Both the position numbers and the translations under genes were made by a program. Source: CAWCFV01 sp963794995 (GTDB taxonomy: Bacteria > Actinomycetota > Actinomycetes > JACCUZ01). From it: 64,000 nucleotides of DNA. The stretch is from assembly GCA_963794995.1 (NCBI GenBank), contig CAWCFV010000002.1, positions 992,001 through 1,056,000 of the forward strand, given 5' to 3'. Below, in pieces: positions 18,303-26,744 of this stretch. Under the pieces are notes generated by a model. The model saw only the letters and a program-made list of their open reading frames with translations, was not told the origin of the DNA and made no database searches. Numbering within the stretch: position 1 is the first letter of the stretch; the number at the start of each line of letters is the position of its first letter.

Positions 18303-19487
18303 TTACCCGTAGCGCCGCAGGTGCACGTTCTGCAGCAGGCCGACGGCGAGCATGTTGGCGAACATCGAGGAGCCGCCGTAGGACACGAACGGCAGCGGCA
18401 CACCGGTGACCGGCATGATCCCGAGGGTCATCCCGATGTTCTCGAAGGCCTGGAAGGCGAACCAGCAGACCACCCCGGTGGCCACCAGCCGGCCGAACAG
18501 GTCCTCGGCCTGCAGGGCGATCCGGCCGGCCCGCCAGAGGACCAGGCCCAGCAGAGCGACGACGAGCGCAGCCCCGAGGAAGCCCAGCTCCTCGCCGGCG
18601 ACCGTGAAGATGAAGTCGGTCTGCTGCGCGGGCACGAACTGGCCCTGGGTCTGGGCGCCCTGGAACAGGCCCTGCCCGTCGAATCCGCCGGAGCCGATCG
18701 CGATCTGGGCCTGCCGCACGTTGTAGCCCGCGCCCTTGGGGTCGGCCGTCGGGTCGTAGAAGGCGCGGAACCGGTCGAGCTGGTAGTCCTCCAGCAGGCC
18801 CGCCTGGACCGCGACGACGGCCATGAGGAGCGCCCCGGACACCAGGCCGACGACCCAGCGCAGCGGGGCCCCGGAGACCGCGATCACGCCGAGGACCGTC
18901 GCGCAGACCACGAGAGCGGTGCCGAGGTCGGGCTGGAGCATGACCAGCCCGAGCGGGACGGCGGCGAGGGCGAGGGCCAGCAGGACGTCCACGTCGCGCG
19001 GGGTGTCCTCGGCGTCGCGCTTCTCGGACAGGAGCATCGCCATGCCCACGACCAGGGCGACCTTCGCCAGCTCGGAGGGCTGGATCGAGAAGCCGGCCGG
19101 CAGCACGATCCACGAGTGCGAGCCGTTGATCGTCGAGCCCAGCGGCGACAGGACGGCCGTGAGACCGACCAGCGAGAGCAGGTAGACGACCGGGGCGTAG
19201 GCCCGCAGCATCCGGTAGTCGACCACGGAGGCGACCACGGCGAGGACCAGGCCGATCACGACGTTGAGCACGTGCTTCTTCACAAAGGCCGTCGGGTCGC
19301 CGCCGGAGTCGAGCGCCGCCTGCCTCGTGGCGGACCACACGAGCGCCCCGCCGATCGCGCACAGCGCGAGCACCGAGACGAGCAGCGTCCAGTCGATCCG
19401 TCGCAGGGCGGCGTCACGGCGCAGCAGGCGCGAGCCGCGGCCGGGAGGCGGGACCGTGTAGGGCGCGGGGCGGTATCCGACGCTCAT
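18303..19487 (-). CDS. rodA: peptidoglycan glycosyltransferase RodA
   Basis: 394-residue SEDS-family polytopic membrane protein with about ten membrane segments. It polymerises lipid II glycan chains for lateral wall growth together with PBP2. Family motifs are visible: LGSTINGSHSWIVLPAGFSIQPSELAKVALV and MLQPDLGTALV in the middle, and GIMPVTGVPLPFVSYGGSSM near the C-terminus. The ATG (19487) overlaps the mrdA stop by four bases (ATGA), so the two partners are translationally coupled. Full length. Confidence 0.96.
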   Translation of the reverse strand: MSVGYRPAPYTVPPPGRGSRLLRRDAALRRIDWTLLVSVLALCAIGGALVWSATRQAALDSGGDPTAFVKKHVLNVVIGLVLAVVASVVDYRMLRAYAPVVYLLSLVGLTAVLSPLGSTINGSHSWIVLPAGFSIQPSELAKVALVVGMAMLLSEKRDAEDTPRDVDVLLALALAAVPLGLVMLQPDLGTALVVCATVLGVIAVSGAPLRWVVGLVSGALLMAVVAVQAGLLEDYQLDRFRAFYDPTADPKGAGYNVRQAQIAIGSGGFDGQGLFQGAQTQGQFVPAQQTDFIFTVAGEELGFLGAALVVALLGLVLWRAGRIALQAEDLFGRLVATGVVCWFAFQAFENIGMTLGIMPVTGVPLPFVSYGGSSMFANMLAVGLLQNVHLRRYG

Positions 19488-21676
19488 CCGCCGCTCCCGG
19501 GGCCCGGCGCCCGGGTCTCCGGTGACACCACGGTGCCGTCGGCGCGCACCTCGGGCAGCGCCGTCGTCGGGTGCCCCCCGGGCGGCGAGGCGCGGTCCGG
19601 CCGCACGGAGCGCCCCTGCACCCCGAACAGCGTCTTGTACAGCTCGGCGACCGACGGCCCGGAGATCCCGGACCCGGTGCCGCCCTGGCTGACCATCATC
19701 ACCACCGCGTACTGCGGCTTCTTGGTGGCCGGCGCGAACGACGCGAACCACGACGTCGTCTGCTTGCCGTAGACCTCACCCGTGCCCGTCTTCGTCGCCA
19801 CCGGCAGCTTGTCCAGGGGGAACCCGGCGCGGAAGAACGGCCCGTAGCCGGTGCCGCTCTCGGTGACGGTCCGCAGCGCGTTCCGGAGCCAGGTCAGCGT
19901 GGCCCTGCTGACCGGGACCCGGCCCGCCGGCTCCGGCGCGATCCGGCGCACCAGATCGCCCTCGGGGGTCATGATCGCGCTGCCGACGTGCGGCGTGACG
20001 AGGGTTCCCCCGTTGGCGACGGCGGCGTACACCCTCGCCATCTGCAGTGGCGTGGTGGTGGTGTCGCCCTGCCCGATCGCGAAGTTGGCCGCGTCGCCGC
20101 CGCGATAGGCCCAGCCGTCGGCGCAGTTCTCCTTCGACAGCTGCAGCAGGTACGCGGCCCGTCTGGGGTCGCTCTTCGCGACCTCGGGGTAGCCCGACTT
20201 CGCCTTGGCACAGTAGAAGTCCTTGGTCGCCTTCCAGTAGGCCTGCTTCCAGGCCCGGTCGGCGATCCGCCCGTCGGCCTCGCTGGGCAGGTCGAGCCCG
20301 GTGGTGCGACCGAGCCCGAACGCCTTGGCCATCTCGGTGAACGGGTCCTTGGCCTTCTTCCGCGGGGTCAGCCCGCCCATCTTCAGCCAGGTCTCGTAGG
20401 CGAACTTGTAGAACACGGTGTCGCAGGACACCTGGATGGCGCGCAGCATCGAGATGGTGCCGTAGCCCTGCGACTCGTAGTTGCGCTTGGGCGCGCCGCC
20501 GATCGAGTACGACGACGGACAGTCGTACGACCCGCTCACCGGGTAGCCCGCCGCGACCGCGGCCGGCAGGGTGACCGCCTTGAAGGTCGACGCCGGCGCG
20601 AACTCGCCCTGGAAGGCGCGCGACTGGTTCGGGTAGTTCCGCTTCCGGCTGGTGATCGACTTGTAGTCCTTGCCGCTGATGCCGCCGACCCAGATGTTCG
20701 GGTCGTACGTCGGCCAGCTCGCCATCGCGACGATGCCACCCGTCCGCACGTCCATGACGACGACGGCGCCGGAGTCGGCCTTGAGCTTGGTGGCGTAGCC
20801 CTTGTTGATGTCGCCGGTGTTGCGCGCGCGGAGGATGGCCGCCTTCAGCTGCTTCTCGGCCTCGGCCTGGACCTCGGCGTCGATCGTGGTGACGAGGTGG
20901 TTGCCCGCCGCCGGCAGGGTCTCCGACAGCACCCCGCTGACACCACCGCGGTGGTCGACCGTCAGCGTCTTCACGCCGGGCCGCCCGCGCAGGTCGTCGT
21001 CGTACTCACGCTCCAGCCCGGCCCGCCCGATCAGGTCCGTGCGCTGCAGCACCGTGGCGGTCCTGCTCCCGGGCCGCGCCTGCTGCTCCGCGCGGGCTGC
21101 GAGCTCCTCGTCGGTGACCGGGCCGAGGTAGCCGAGCTCGTGCGCCGCGTTGGCACCCAGCGGCTGCGGGTACTCGCGCACCGACGTGAGCTCCGCCGAG
21201 ACGCCGGGGAAGTCCTCGCGACGCTCCATGATCTGCAGGGCCATGGCGGTGCTGGCCTCGTCGGTCACCGGGATCGGCTGGTACGGCGAGCCGTTGAAGC
21301 AGCGGGGCGCCGGTGGCGCCCCCTCGCTTCCGCACAGCCGGGTGCGCTCCCAGACCTGGTCGAACGGCTCGCCGATCACCGCGGCCACCTTGCCGACCAG
21401 CTCGCGACCGCCGTCGCGCTGACGCAGCATCGCCGTCCTGCTGATCGAGACGACGAGCGCGGTGCGGTTGCGGGCCAGCGGCCGGCCGCGGGAGTCGAGG
21501 ATCATCCCGCGGGCCGCCGGTGTGACGATCGCCCGGGTGCCGTTCTCGGCCGCAGCCGAGCGGTAGTTCTCCGACGCGACGACCTGGAGGTACCAGAGCC
21601 TGCCGAGCAGGGTCCCGAGCAGCGACAGGATCAGCACCTGCAGCACCACCAGCCGCAACCGGCTCCGCTCGCTCAT
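19484..21676 (-). CDS. mrdA: penicillin-binding protein 2 (class B PBP)
   Basis: 730-residue class B transpeptidase, partner of RodA in the elongasome. One N-terminal membrane helix (about 8-28), dimerisation region (GMILDSRGRPLARNRTALVVSI), then the transpeptidase domain with SxxK as STFK (FAPASTFKAV), an SxD motif in SCDTVFY, and KTGT (ATKTGTGEVY). A moderately long insert with Cys pairs (YDCPSSY, FYCAKAK, ENCADGW) is seen; the disulfide is my inference. The last 50 residues are Pro/Gly-rich. It starts ATG 10 nt after the mreD stop. Confidence 0.95.
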   Translation of the reverse strand: MSERSRLRLVVLQVLILSLLGTLLGRLWYLQVVASENYRSAAAENGTRAIVTPAARGMILDSRGRPLARNRTALVVSISRTAMLRQRDGGRELVGKVAAVIGEPFDQVWERTRLCGSEGAPPAPRCFNGSPYQPIPVTDEASTAMALQIMERREDFPGVSAELTSVREYPQPLGANAAHELGYLGPVTDEELAARAEQQARPGSRTATVLQRTDLIGRAGLEREYDDDLRGRPGVKTLTVDHRGGVSGVLSETLPAAGNHLVTTIDAEVQAEAEKQLKAAILRARNTGDINKGYATKLKADSGAVVVMDVRTGGIVAMASWPTYDPNIWVGGISGKDYKSITSRKRNYPNQSRAFQGEFAPASTFKAVTLPAAVAAGYPVSGSYDCPSSYSIGGAPKRNYESQGYGTISMLRAIQVSCDTVFYKFAYETWLKMGGLTPRKKAKDPFTEMAKAFGLGRTTGLDLPSEADGRIADRAWKQAYWKATKDFYCAKAKSGYPEVAKSDPRRAAYLLQLSKENCADGWAYRGGDAANFAIGQGDTTTTPLQMARVYAAVANGGTLVTPHVGSAIMTPEGDLVRRIAPEPAGRVPVSRATLTWLRNALRTVTESGTGYGPFFRAGFPLDKLPVATKTGTGEVYGKQTTSWFASFAPATKKPQYAVVMMVSQGGTGSGISGPSVAELYKTLFGVQGRSVRPDRASPPGGHPTTALPEVRADGTVVSPETRAPGPGSGG

Positions 21677-21686
21677 GGTGCCCCCG

Positions 21687-22214
21687 TCATCGGACGATCT
21701 CCGCGAAGGCCGCCTGGTCGGCCTCGACCCGGCGGGCCAGCCCGAGCACGGCGGGCACCACGAAGGCGCTGAGGACGACGTCGTAGAGCACGGCGGTGGG
21801 CAGCAGGTCGACGACGGCGCCCGCGGTGATGTTCGGGTCGTCCATCAGCGCGCCGAGGCCGGCGTAGAGCAGCACCGAGCCCGCGCCCGCCGCCGCGACC
21901 ACCGCCAGCGGGACGAACGCGGACCGCCGGGTCTCGCCGCGGGCGGCCCCGGCCAGGTAGCCGATCAGCGTGAGCACCAGGGCCCAGCGGCCCACCTCGT
22001 GGTCGGCCGGGGGGACGAGGTCCGCGGCCAGTCCGGCGGCGAACCCCACCCCCAGGCCGAACCCCGGCCCGTGGGCGAGGGCGAGCGAGACGACGACGAG
22101 CAGGACGAGGTCCGGCGTGGCACCGGGCAGCGGCAGCCGCGACAGCAGCGTGACCTGCACGGCGAGCGCGACCAGGACGAGCAGCGCGGCGAGCAGGACG
22201 CGGGCCGGGGGCAT
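21687..22214 (-). CDS. mreD: rod shape-determining protein MreD
   Basis: 175-residue membrane protein with about five helices, MreD family (FGLGVGFAAGLAADLVPP, AHGPGFG). Part of the MreBCD-PBP2-RodA complex. Its ATG overlaps the mreC stop by one base (TGATG), indicating coupling. Identification rests on hydrophobicity, length and operon position, because MreD sequences diverge strongly. Confidence 0.88.
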   Translation of the reverse strand: MPPARVLLAALLVLVALAVQVTLLSRLPLPGATPDLVLLVVVSLALAHGPGFGLGVGFAAGLAADLVPPADHEVGRWALVLTLIGYLAGAARGETRRSAFVPLAVVAAAGAGSVLLYAGLGALMDDPNITAGAVVDLLPTAVLYDVVLSAFVVPAVLGLARRVEADQAAFAEIVR

Positions 22215-23149
22215 CAGCGTCCTCCGGCCTTCGGGGTCGCGGTGACGGTCACGGTGACCGTCGGGGTCGGCGTGGCCGACGGGCGCGGTGGGAGAACCGA
22301 GTCACGGGGGTCCTTGCGCGGCGGCTCGACCACGACGCCCACCAGGTCGAGCGCGGAGAAGTCCACGTAGGGGGACACGACCGCGGTCCGGGTCTGCGAG
22401 CCGGGTGACCCGCTGACCGTCACCACCCGCCCCACGGGGACACCGGGCACGTACGGCGCGTTGCCCTGCGAGCCGAAGGTCACCAGCCGGTCCCCCGGCG
22501 CGACGCCGGACTGGCCGTCGAGCAGGCGCAGGTCCAGGTCGCCGCCGTCGCCGATGCCCTGCCCGGTGGTGAAGCCGACCTCCAGTGACCCCTCGAGCCG
22601 GACGCCGACCGAGGACTCCGGGTCGACCGCGAGCAGGACGGTCGAGGTCGCGGGGCCGACCGTCTTGACCCGGCCCACGAGGCCGTCGCCGTCGAGCACG
22701 GTCATGTCCGGGGCGATGCCGTCGCGGCTGCCCGCGTCCAGCGTGACGGTCCAGGAGAAGCTCTGGGCCGCGCCGACCGCGATGACCCGCGCCGGCACGA
22801 TCCGGTAGCGGCCGGCGCCGGCGACCGACAGCAGGTCGTCGAGCCGGTCCGCCCGGGCCCGGTCGAGGGCTCCGGAGCGCAGTCGGCGGCGCAGCTCCTG
22901 GTTGCGCTCGGCGAGCCGCGCGGCCTCCGCGGTGCCGTCACCCAGGCCGCCGAGCCCCTCGACGGCGTCGCCCACCGGGCTGACGATCGCCGCGGCGACG
23001 CGCTCGACCGGCCCGAACACCGTGGCCGCGGCCGAGCGCACGCCGTCGAGGGGTGAGTCGTCCCCGCCGCGGTAGTCGATGGTGATCAAACTCACCGAGG
23101 TGACCAGCAGCAGCGCCAGCAGCACGCGGGTGCGCCGGCTGTCGTTCAT
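22214..23149 (-). CDS. mreC: rod shape-determining protein MreC
   Basis: 311 residues. N-terminal membrane helix (about 9-25), coiled-coil region (RLAERNQELRRRLRSG, about 85-110), then the periplasmic beta domain: ARVIAVGAAQSFSWTVTLDAGSRDGI, VLDGDGLVGRV and the conserved D-P-ESSVGVRL. A Thr/Pro-rich tail (PTPTVTVTVTATP) ends the protein. Scaffold between MreB and PBP2. ATG at 23149 is preferred. Confidence 0.95.
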   Translation of the reverse strand: MNDSRRTRVLLALLLVTSVSLITIDYRGGDDSPLDGVRSAAATVFGPVERVAAAIVSPVGDAVEGLGGLGDGTAEAARLAERNQELRRRLRSGALDRARADRLDDLLSVAGAGRYRIVPARVIAVGAAQSFSWTVTLDAGSRDGIAPDMTVLDGDGLVGRVKTVGPATSTVLLAVDPESSVGVRLEGSLEVGFTTGQGIGDGGDLDLRLLDGQSGVAPGDRLVTFGSQGNAPYVPGVPVGRVVTVSGSPGSQTRTAVVSPYVDFSALDLVGVVVEPPRKDPRDSVLPPRPSATPTPTVTVTVTATPKAGGR

Positions 23150-23240
23150 GCCTGGCCGTGGAGGCGGGTCGCCGAGATCACTCCGGTCGCGCTCCTTCTC
23201 CGCTCGTCCGTCGCCGGGGCCCGGGCCACCTGGGCGACGA

Positions 23241-24272
23241 CTAGTGCCGCGGCTCGGAGATGAGGACCTGCTGCAGGGCCTCGAACTCCTCCACGCACTT
23301 GCCCGACCCCATGGCCACCGAGTCGAGCGGGCGATCGGTGAGGTGGATGGGCATGCCGGTCTCGTGGCGGAGCCGCTCGTCGAGGCCCTTGAGCAGCGCA
23401 CCCCCGCCGGTGATGACGATGCCCCGGTCCATGATGTCGCCGGACAGCTCGGGCGGGCACTTGTCCAGCGTCGTCTTGACCGCGTCGACGATGGAGTTGA
23501 CGGGCTCCTCGATCGCCTTGCGGATCTCCTCGGCGCTCACGACGATCGTCTTCGGGAGCCCGGACACCAGGTCGCGACCGCGGATCTCGGCGTGCGGCTC
23601 GTCGGGCGACGGGAAGGCGGACCCGATCGCCATCTTGATCTCCTCGGACGTGCGCTCGCCGAGCATCAGCGAGTACTCCTTCTTCACGTACGTGATGATC
23701 GCCTGGTCGAGCTCGTCGCCGCCGGTGCGGATCGACTGGCTGGTGACGATGCCCCCGAGGGAGATGACCGCGACCTCGGTGGTCCCGCCGCCGATGTCGA
23801 CCACCATGTTGCCGGTGGGCTCGTGCACGGGCAGCCCGGCGCCGATGGCGGCGGCCATCGGCTCCTCGATGATGTAGACCTTGCGGGCGCCGGCGGCGTA
23901 GCCGGCGTCCTTGACCGCCCGCTGCTCGACCCCGGTGATGCCGCTGGGCACGCACACGACGATGCGCGGCTTGGCGAGGTGGCGCCGCCGGTGGACCTTC
24001 TGGATGAAGTAGCGCAGCATCCGCTCGGTGGTGTCGAAGTCGGCGATGACACCGTCCTTGAGCGGCCGGATCGCCACGATGTTGCCGGGGGTCCGGCCGA
24101 TCATCTTCTTCGCCTCGGCGCCGACGGCGAGGATGCCGCCGGTGTTGGTGTTGATGGCGACCACGGAGGGCTCGTTGAGGACGATCCCCTTCCCGCGGAC
24201 GTAGACCAGCGTGTTGGCCGTCCCCAGGTCGACGGCCATGTCGCGGCCGATGAAGGACAAGTTGTTACCCAT
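23241..24272 (-). CDS. mreB: rod shape-determining protein MreB
   Basis: 343-residue bacterial actin. Phosphate-1 loop DLGTANTLVY (about 14-23), VDIGGGTTEVAVISLGG phosphate-2 loop, and the adenosine motif ITGGGALLKGLDE. The N-terminus MGNNLSFIGRDMAVDLGT is typical. ATG start with GGGAAGG about 8-15 nt upstream. First gene of the mreB-mreC-mreD-mrdA-rodA operon, a set absent from many coccoid or polar-growing actinobacteria; a promoter-like TAGAGT lies upstream near 24327-24332. Confidence 0.98.
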   Translation of the reverse strand: MGNNLSFIGRDMAVDLGTANTLVYVRGKGIVLNEPSVVAINTNTGGILAVGAEAKKMIGRTPGNIVAIRPLKDGVIADFDTTERMLRYFIQKVHRRRHLAKPRIVVCVPSGITGVEQRAVKDAGYAAGARKVYIIEEPMAAAIGAGLPVHEPTGNMVVDIGGGTTEVAVISLGGIVTSQSIRTGGDELDQAIITYVKKEYSLMLGERTSEEIKMAIGSAFPSPDEPHAEIRGRDLVSGLPKTIVVSAEEIRKAIEEPVNSIVDAVKTTLDKCPPELSGDIMDRGIVITGGGALLKGLDERLRHETGMPIHLTDRPLDSVAMGSGKCVEEFEALQQVLISEPRH

Positions 24273-24411
24273 GGAGAGGGGCCTTCCCGTGCGAAACAGT
24301 CGGTGGTGCGTCGCGCCTGCTCGACTCTATCGGCGGCCGCGCGGCCCGACCTGACGCCGCGCGGCCATTCGGCCCGCGATCCTGGTCACAGGTTGGAAAA
24401 GTCGCGCGCCC

Positions 24412-24819
24412 TCAGAGGGCGGGGAAGAAGATCGCGATCTCGCGGGCCGCGGACTCCGGTGAGTCCGAGGCGTGGACGAGGTTCTCGCGGTTGGACAGCG
24501 ACAGGTCGCCGCGGATGGTCCCGGCCGCCGCCGCCCGCCCGTCGGTCGCCCCGTTGAGCCCCCGGACGACCGCGATCGCCTCGTCGCCCTCGAGGACCAT
24601 GGCGACCAGCGGGCCGCTGGTGACGAACTCGCGCAGCGGCGGGTAGAAGTCGCGCTCGACGTGCTCGGCGTAGTGCCGGTCGGCCGTCTCGCCGTCGACC
24701 GTGCGCTGGTCCATCGCCACGACCCGCAGGCCCTTGCGCTCGAACCGGCCGAGCACCTCCCCGACCAGGCCGCGTCGTACGGCGTCGGGCTTGATCAGGA
24801 CTAGGGTGCGCTCGGTCAC
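24412..24819 (-). CDS. ndk: nucleoside diphosphate kinase
   Basis: 135 residues starting MTERTLVLIKPDAV, matching other actinobacterial Ndk. Transfers the gamma phosphate from ATP to NDPs through the active-site histidine in NLVHASDSPESA. The core includes RFERKGLRVVAMDQRTV and HYAEHVERDFYPPLREF, and the product ends REIAIFFPAL. I chose the GTG at 24819 rather than 24825: it gives the usual N-terminus and lies 8 nt after TAGGGT (24833-24828), consistent with a leaderless mRNA. Confidence 0.97.
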   Translation of the reverse strand: MTERTLVLIKPDAVRRGLVGEVLGRFERKGLRVVAMDQRTVDGETADRHYAEHVERDFYPPLREFVTSGPLVAMVLEGDEAIAVVRGLNGATDGRAAAAGTIRGDLSLSNRENLVHASDSPESAAREIAIFFPAL

Positions 24820-24833
24820 GGGCACCGACCCTA
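24820..24833 (-). promoter_or_regulatory. -10 box of ndk, leaderless start
   Basis: TAGGGT at 24833-24828 followed by 8 nt and the GTG at 24819. Confidence 0.45.
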
Positions 24834-24846
24834 TCGGTGCTCCCGC

Positions 24847-24936
24847 CCGTTGATCACGTGGACGTGGTCACCACCCGCCGTACGTGGCGTACTCACCACC
24901 TGCGGCGGCGGCCGGCCACGTGAGCGTGATCAACGG
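24847..24936. repeat. palindromic repeat element between ndk and DUF4233
   Basis: Symmetric 90-bp element with perfect 12-bp ends (CCGTTGATCACG at 24847-24858 and its reverse complement at 24925-24936) and further partial pairing inside (GTGG/CCAC, GTGGTCACC-like). It overlaps the last codons of the DUF4233 gene and lies just upstream of the ndk promoter. The shape suggests a REP-like intergenic repeat that also works as a terminator. Only one copy is in this window. Confidence 0.6.
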
Positions 24937-25295
24937 CCGGGGTCGTCGTCGGGGGTGGTGGGGGCGGCCGGGGCGGCGCGGTCGGCCTCGAGGCGCTCGA
25001 CCTTGCGGCCCAGGTACAGGGCGAGGAACCACAGGCCGCCGAAGAGCAGGCCGAGGAAGAACATCACCGGCACGACCAGCCCGGTGGCCACCAGCGCCAC
25101 CTGCAGGCCGGAGGCCACGGCGTAGACCCACCGGTGGCGCAGCAGGCCGGCGAGCAGCAGGCACAGCACCGCGCCGCCGCCGCCCACCACCCACAGCGTC
25201 GCGTGGTCGACGTCGGTGAGGTCCAGCGCGACGAGCGTGGCGAAGAAGATCACCATGCCCTCGAACACGAGGACCGCGGCGGCGATGCCCCTCAC
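24930..25295 (-). CDS. DUF4233 membrane protein
   Basis: 121 residues with about four membrane helices (GIAAAVLVFEGMVIFFATLVAL, LWVVGGGGAVLCLLLAGLL, QVALVATGLVVPVMFFLGLLF), matching the actinobacterial DUF4233 family, the Rv2446c position between folC and ndk in mycobacteria. Function unknown. The GTG start overlaps the folC stop by four bases (GTGA). The C-terminal tail is Ala/Pro/Asp-rich. The stop lies inside the palindromic repeat. Confidence 0.88.
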   Translation of the reverse strand: MRGIAAAVLVFEGMVIFFATLVALDLTDVDHATLWVVGGGGAVLCLLLAGLLRHRWVYAVASGLQVALVATGLVVPVMFFLGLLFGGLWFLALYLGRKVERLEADRAAPAAPTTPDDDPGR

Positions 25296-26657
25296 CGGCG
25301 GCGCCTGCCGAGCAGGGTCCTGGCCTCACCGACCGTGACGATCGAGCCGGTGACCAGCACGCCCGCACCGGCGAGGTCGCCGTCCTCCTCGGCCAGCGTG
25401 ACGGCCGAGTCCAGCGCGTCGTCGAGACGGGGTGTGACCTCGACGCGGTCCTGGCCGAAGACCTCCACCGCGACGGCCGCGAGCTCGTCGGCCGGCATGG
25501 CCCGGTCGCTCGCCGACTCGGTCACCACCACCTCGGAGAGGACCGGTTCGAAGGCCTCGAGCACGCCGCGGACGTCCTTGTCGGCCATCGCACCGAAGAC
25601 GCCCACCAGCCGGGTGAAGCCGAAGGACTCCTCCAGTGCGGCGGCGGTGGCCCGGGCGCCCGAGGGGTTGTGCGCGGCGTCGAGGACGACCGTCGGCGAG
25701 CTGCGCACCACCTCCAGCCGCCCGGGCGAGGTGGCCGAGGCGAAGCCGGAGCGCACCACGTCGACGTCCAGCCGGCCCCGCTCCCCCGTCGCGCCGCCGA
25801 GGAAGGCCTCGACCGCGGCCAGGGCGACGACCGCGTTGTGGGCCTGGTGGGCGCCGTGCAGCGGCAGGAACACGTCGGCGTACTCCCCCGCCAGGCCGCG
25901 CAGCGTGAGCAGCTGGCCGCCGACCGCCACCGACGCGGGACATGACCCCGAACTCCAGGCCCTCGCGCGCCACGATCGCGTCGACCTCGACCGAGCGCCG
26001 CAGCAGCACCTCGGCCGCCTCGACCGGCTGCTGGGCGAGCACACCGTAGGAGCCCGGCTTGAGGATGCCCGCCTTCGCACTGGCGATCTCCTCGACCGTG
26101 TGCCCGAGCCAGCGGGTGTGGTCCACGCCGATCGGCGTGACGACCGCGACCTGCGCGTCCGCGACGTTGGTGCTGTCCCAGGTGCCGCCGAGGCCGACCT
26201 CGACGACGGCCACGTCGACCGGGGCGTCGGCGAAGGAGGCGAAGGCCATGGCGGTCAGGACCTCGAAGAACGACAGTCGATGGCGCTGCCGGGAGTCCAC
26301 CAGGTCGAGATAGGGCGCCACGTCGTCGTACGCCGCGACGAAGCGCTCCGGGTCGATCGGGCACCCGTCGAAGGCGATGCGCTCGCGCATCGACTCGAGG
26401 TGCGGGCTGGTGAACCGGCCGGTGCGCAGCCCGAACTCGCCCAGCAGGGTGTCGATCATCCGGGCGGTCGAGGTCTTGCCGTTGGTGCCGGCGACCTGCA
26501 CCACCGGCGCCGAGGTCTGCGGGCTCCCCAGCAGGTCGAGCAGCTCGCGTACCCGGTCGAGCGTGGGGTCGATGTCGTGCTCGGGGGCCCGGGCGAGGAT
26601 CTCCTGCTCGACGACGGCGAGCCGGGCCGACAGGGCAGGGTCGTCGGCGCTGCTCAC
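25292..26657 (-). CDS. folC: folylpolyglutamate/dihydrofolate synthase, one frameshift
   Basis: Mur-ligase-like enzyme that adds glutamate to folates. The P-loop is VQVAGTNGKTSTARM (about residues 52-66), with FTSPHLESMRERI and VVEVGLGGTWDSTN following; the C-terminal domain has VVLDAAHNPSGARATAAALEE and VLVTGSIVTVGEARTLL. The frame breaks at about 25933-25938, between FGVMSR and SVAVGGQLLTL; one extra base explains it, giving 454 residues. GTG start (26657) with TAGACT 6 nt upstream, leaderless, divergent from valS. Probable sequence error. Confidence 0.9.
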
Positions 26658-26744
26658 GTCGCGAGTCTAGGGACGCGGTGCCGCGAGCCCGAGGCCGGGC
26701 GCTGTGGCGCGGGACGTGGTCGGCCCGCCCGTAGGATTTCGGCC
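26658..26744. promoter_or_regulatory. divergent leaderless promoters, folC and valS
   Basis: 87-bp gap between two divergent starts. Minus: TAGACT (26669-26664), 6 nt, GTG of folC. Plus: TAGGAT (26732-26737), 7 nt, ATG of valS. No ribosome-binding site precedes either start. I see no T-box or leader peptide before valS. Confidence 0.6.

Noticed and set aside
15601..19362. A very long minus frame covering rodA, the radical SAM gene and the 2H gene
   Set aside because: Only its last part is a real gene (15601-16308); the rest is a shadow of rodA and the radical SAM gene.
26658..26744. A T-box riboswitch or leader peptide upstream of valS
   Set aside because: The promoter box is only 7 nt before the ATG, leaving no leader RNA.
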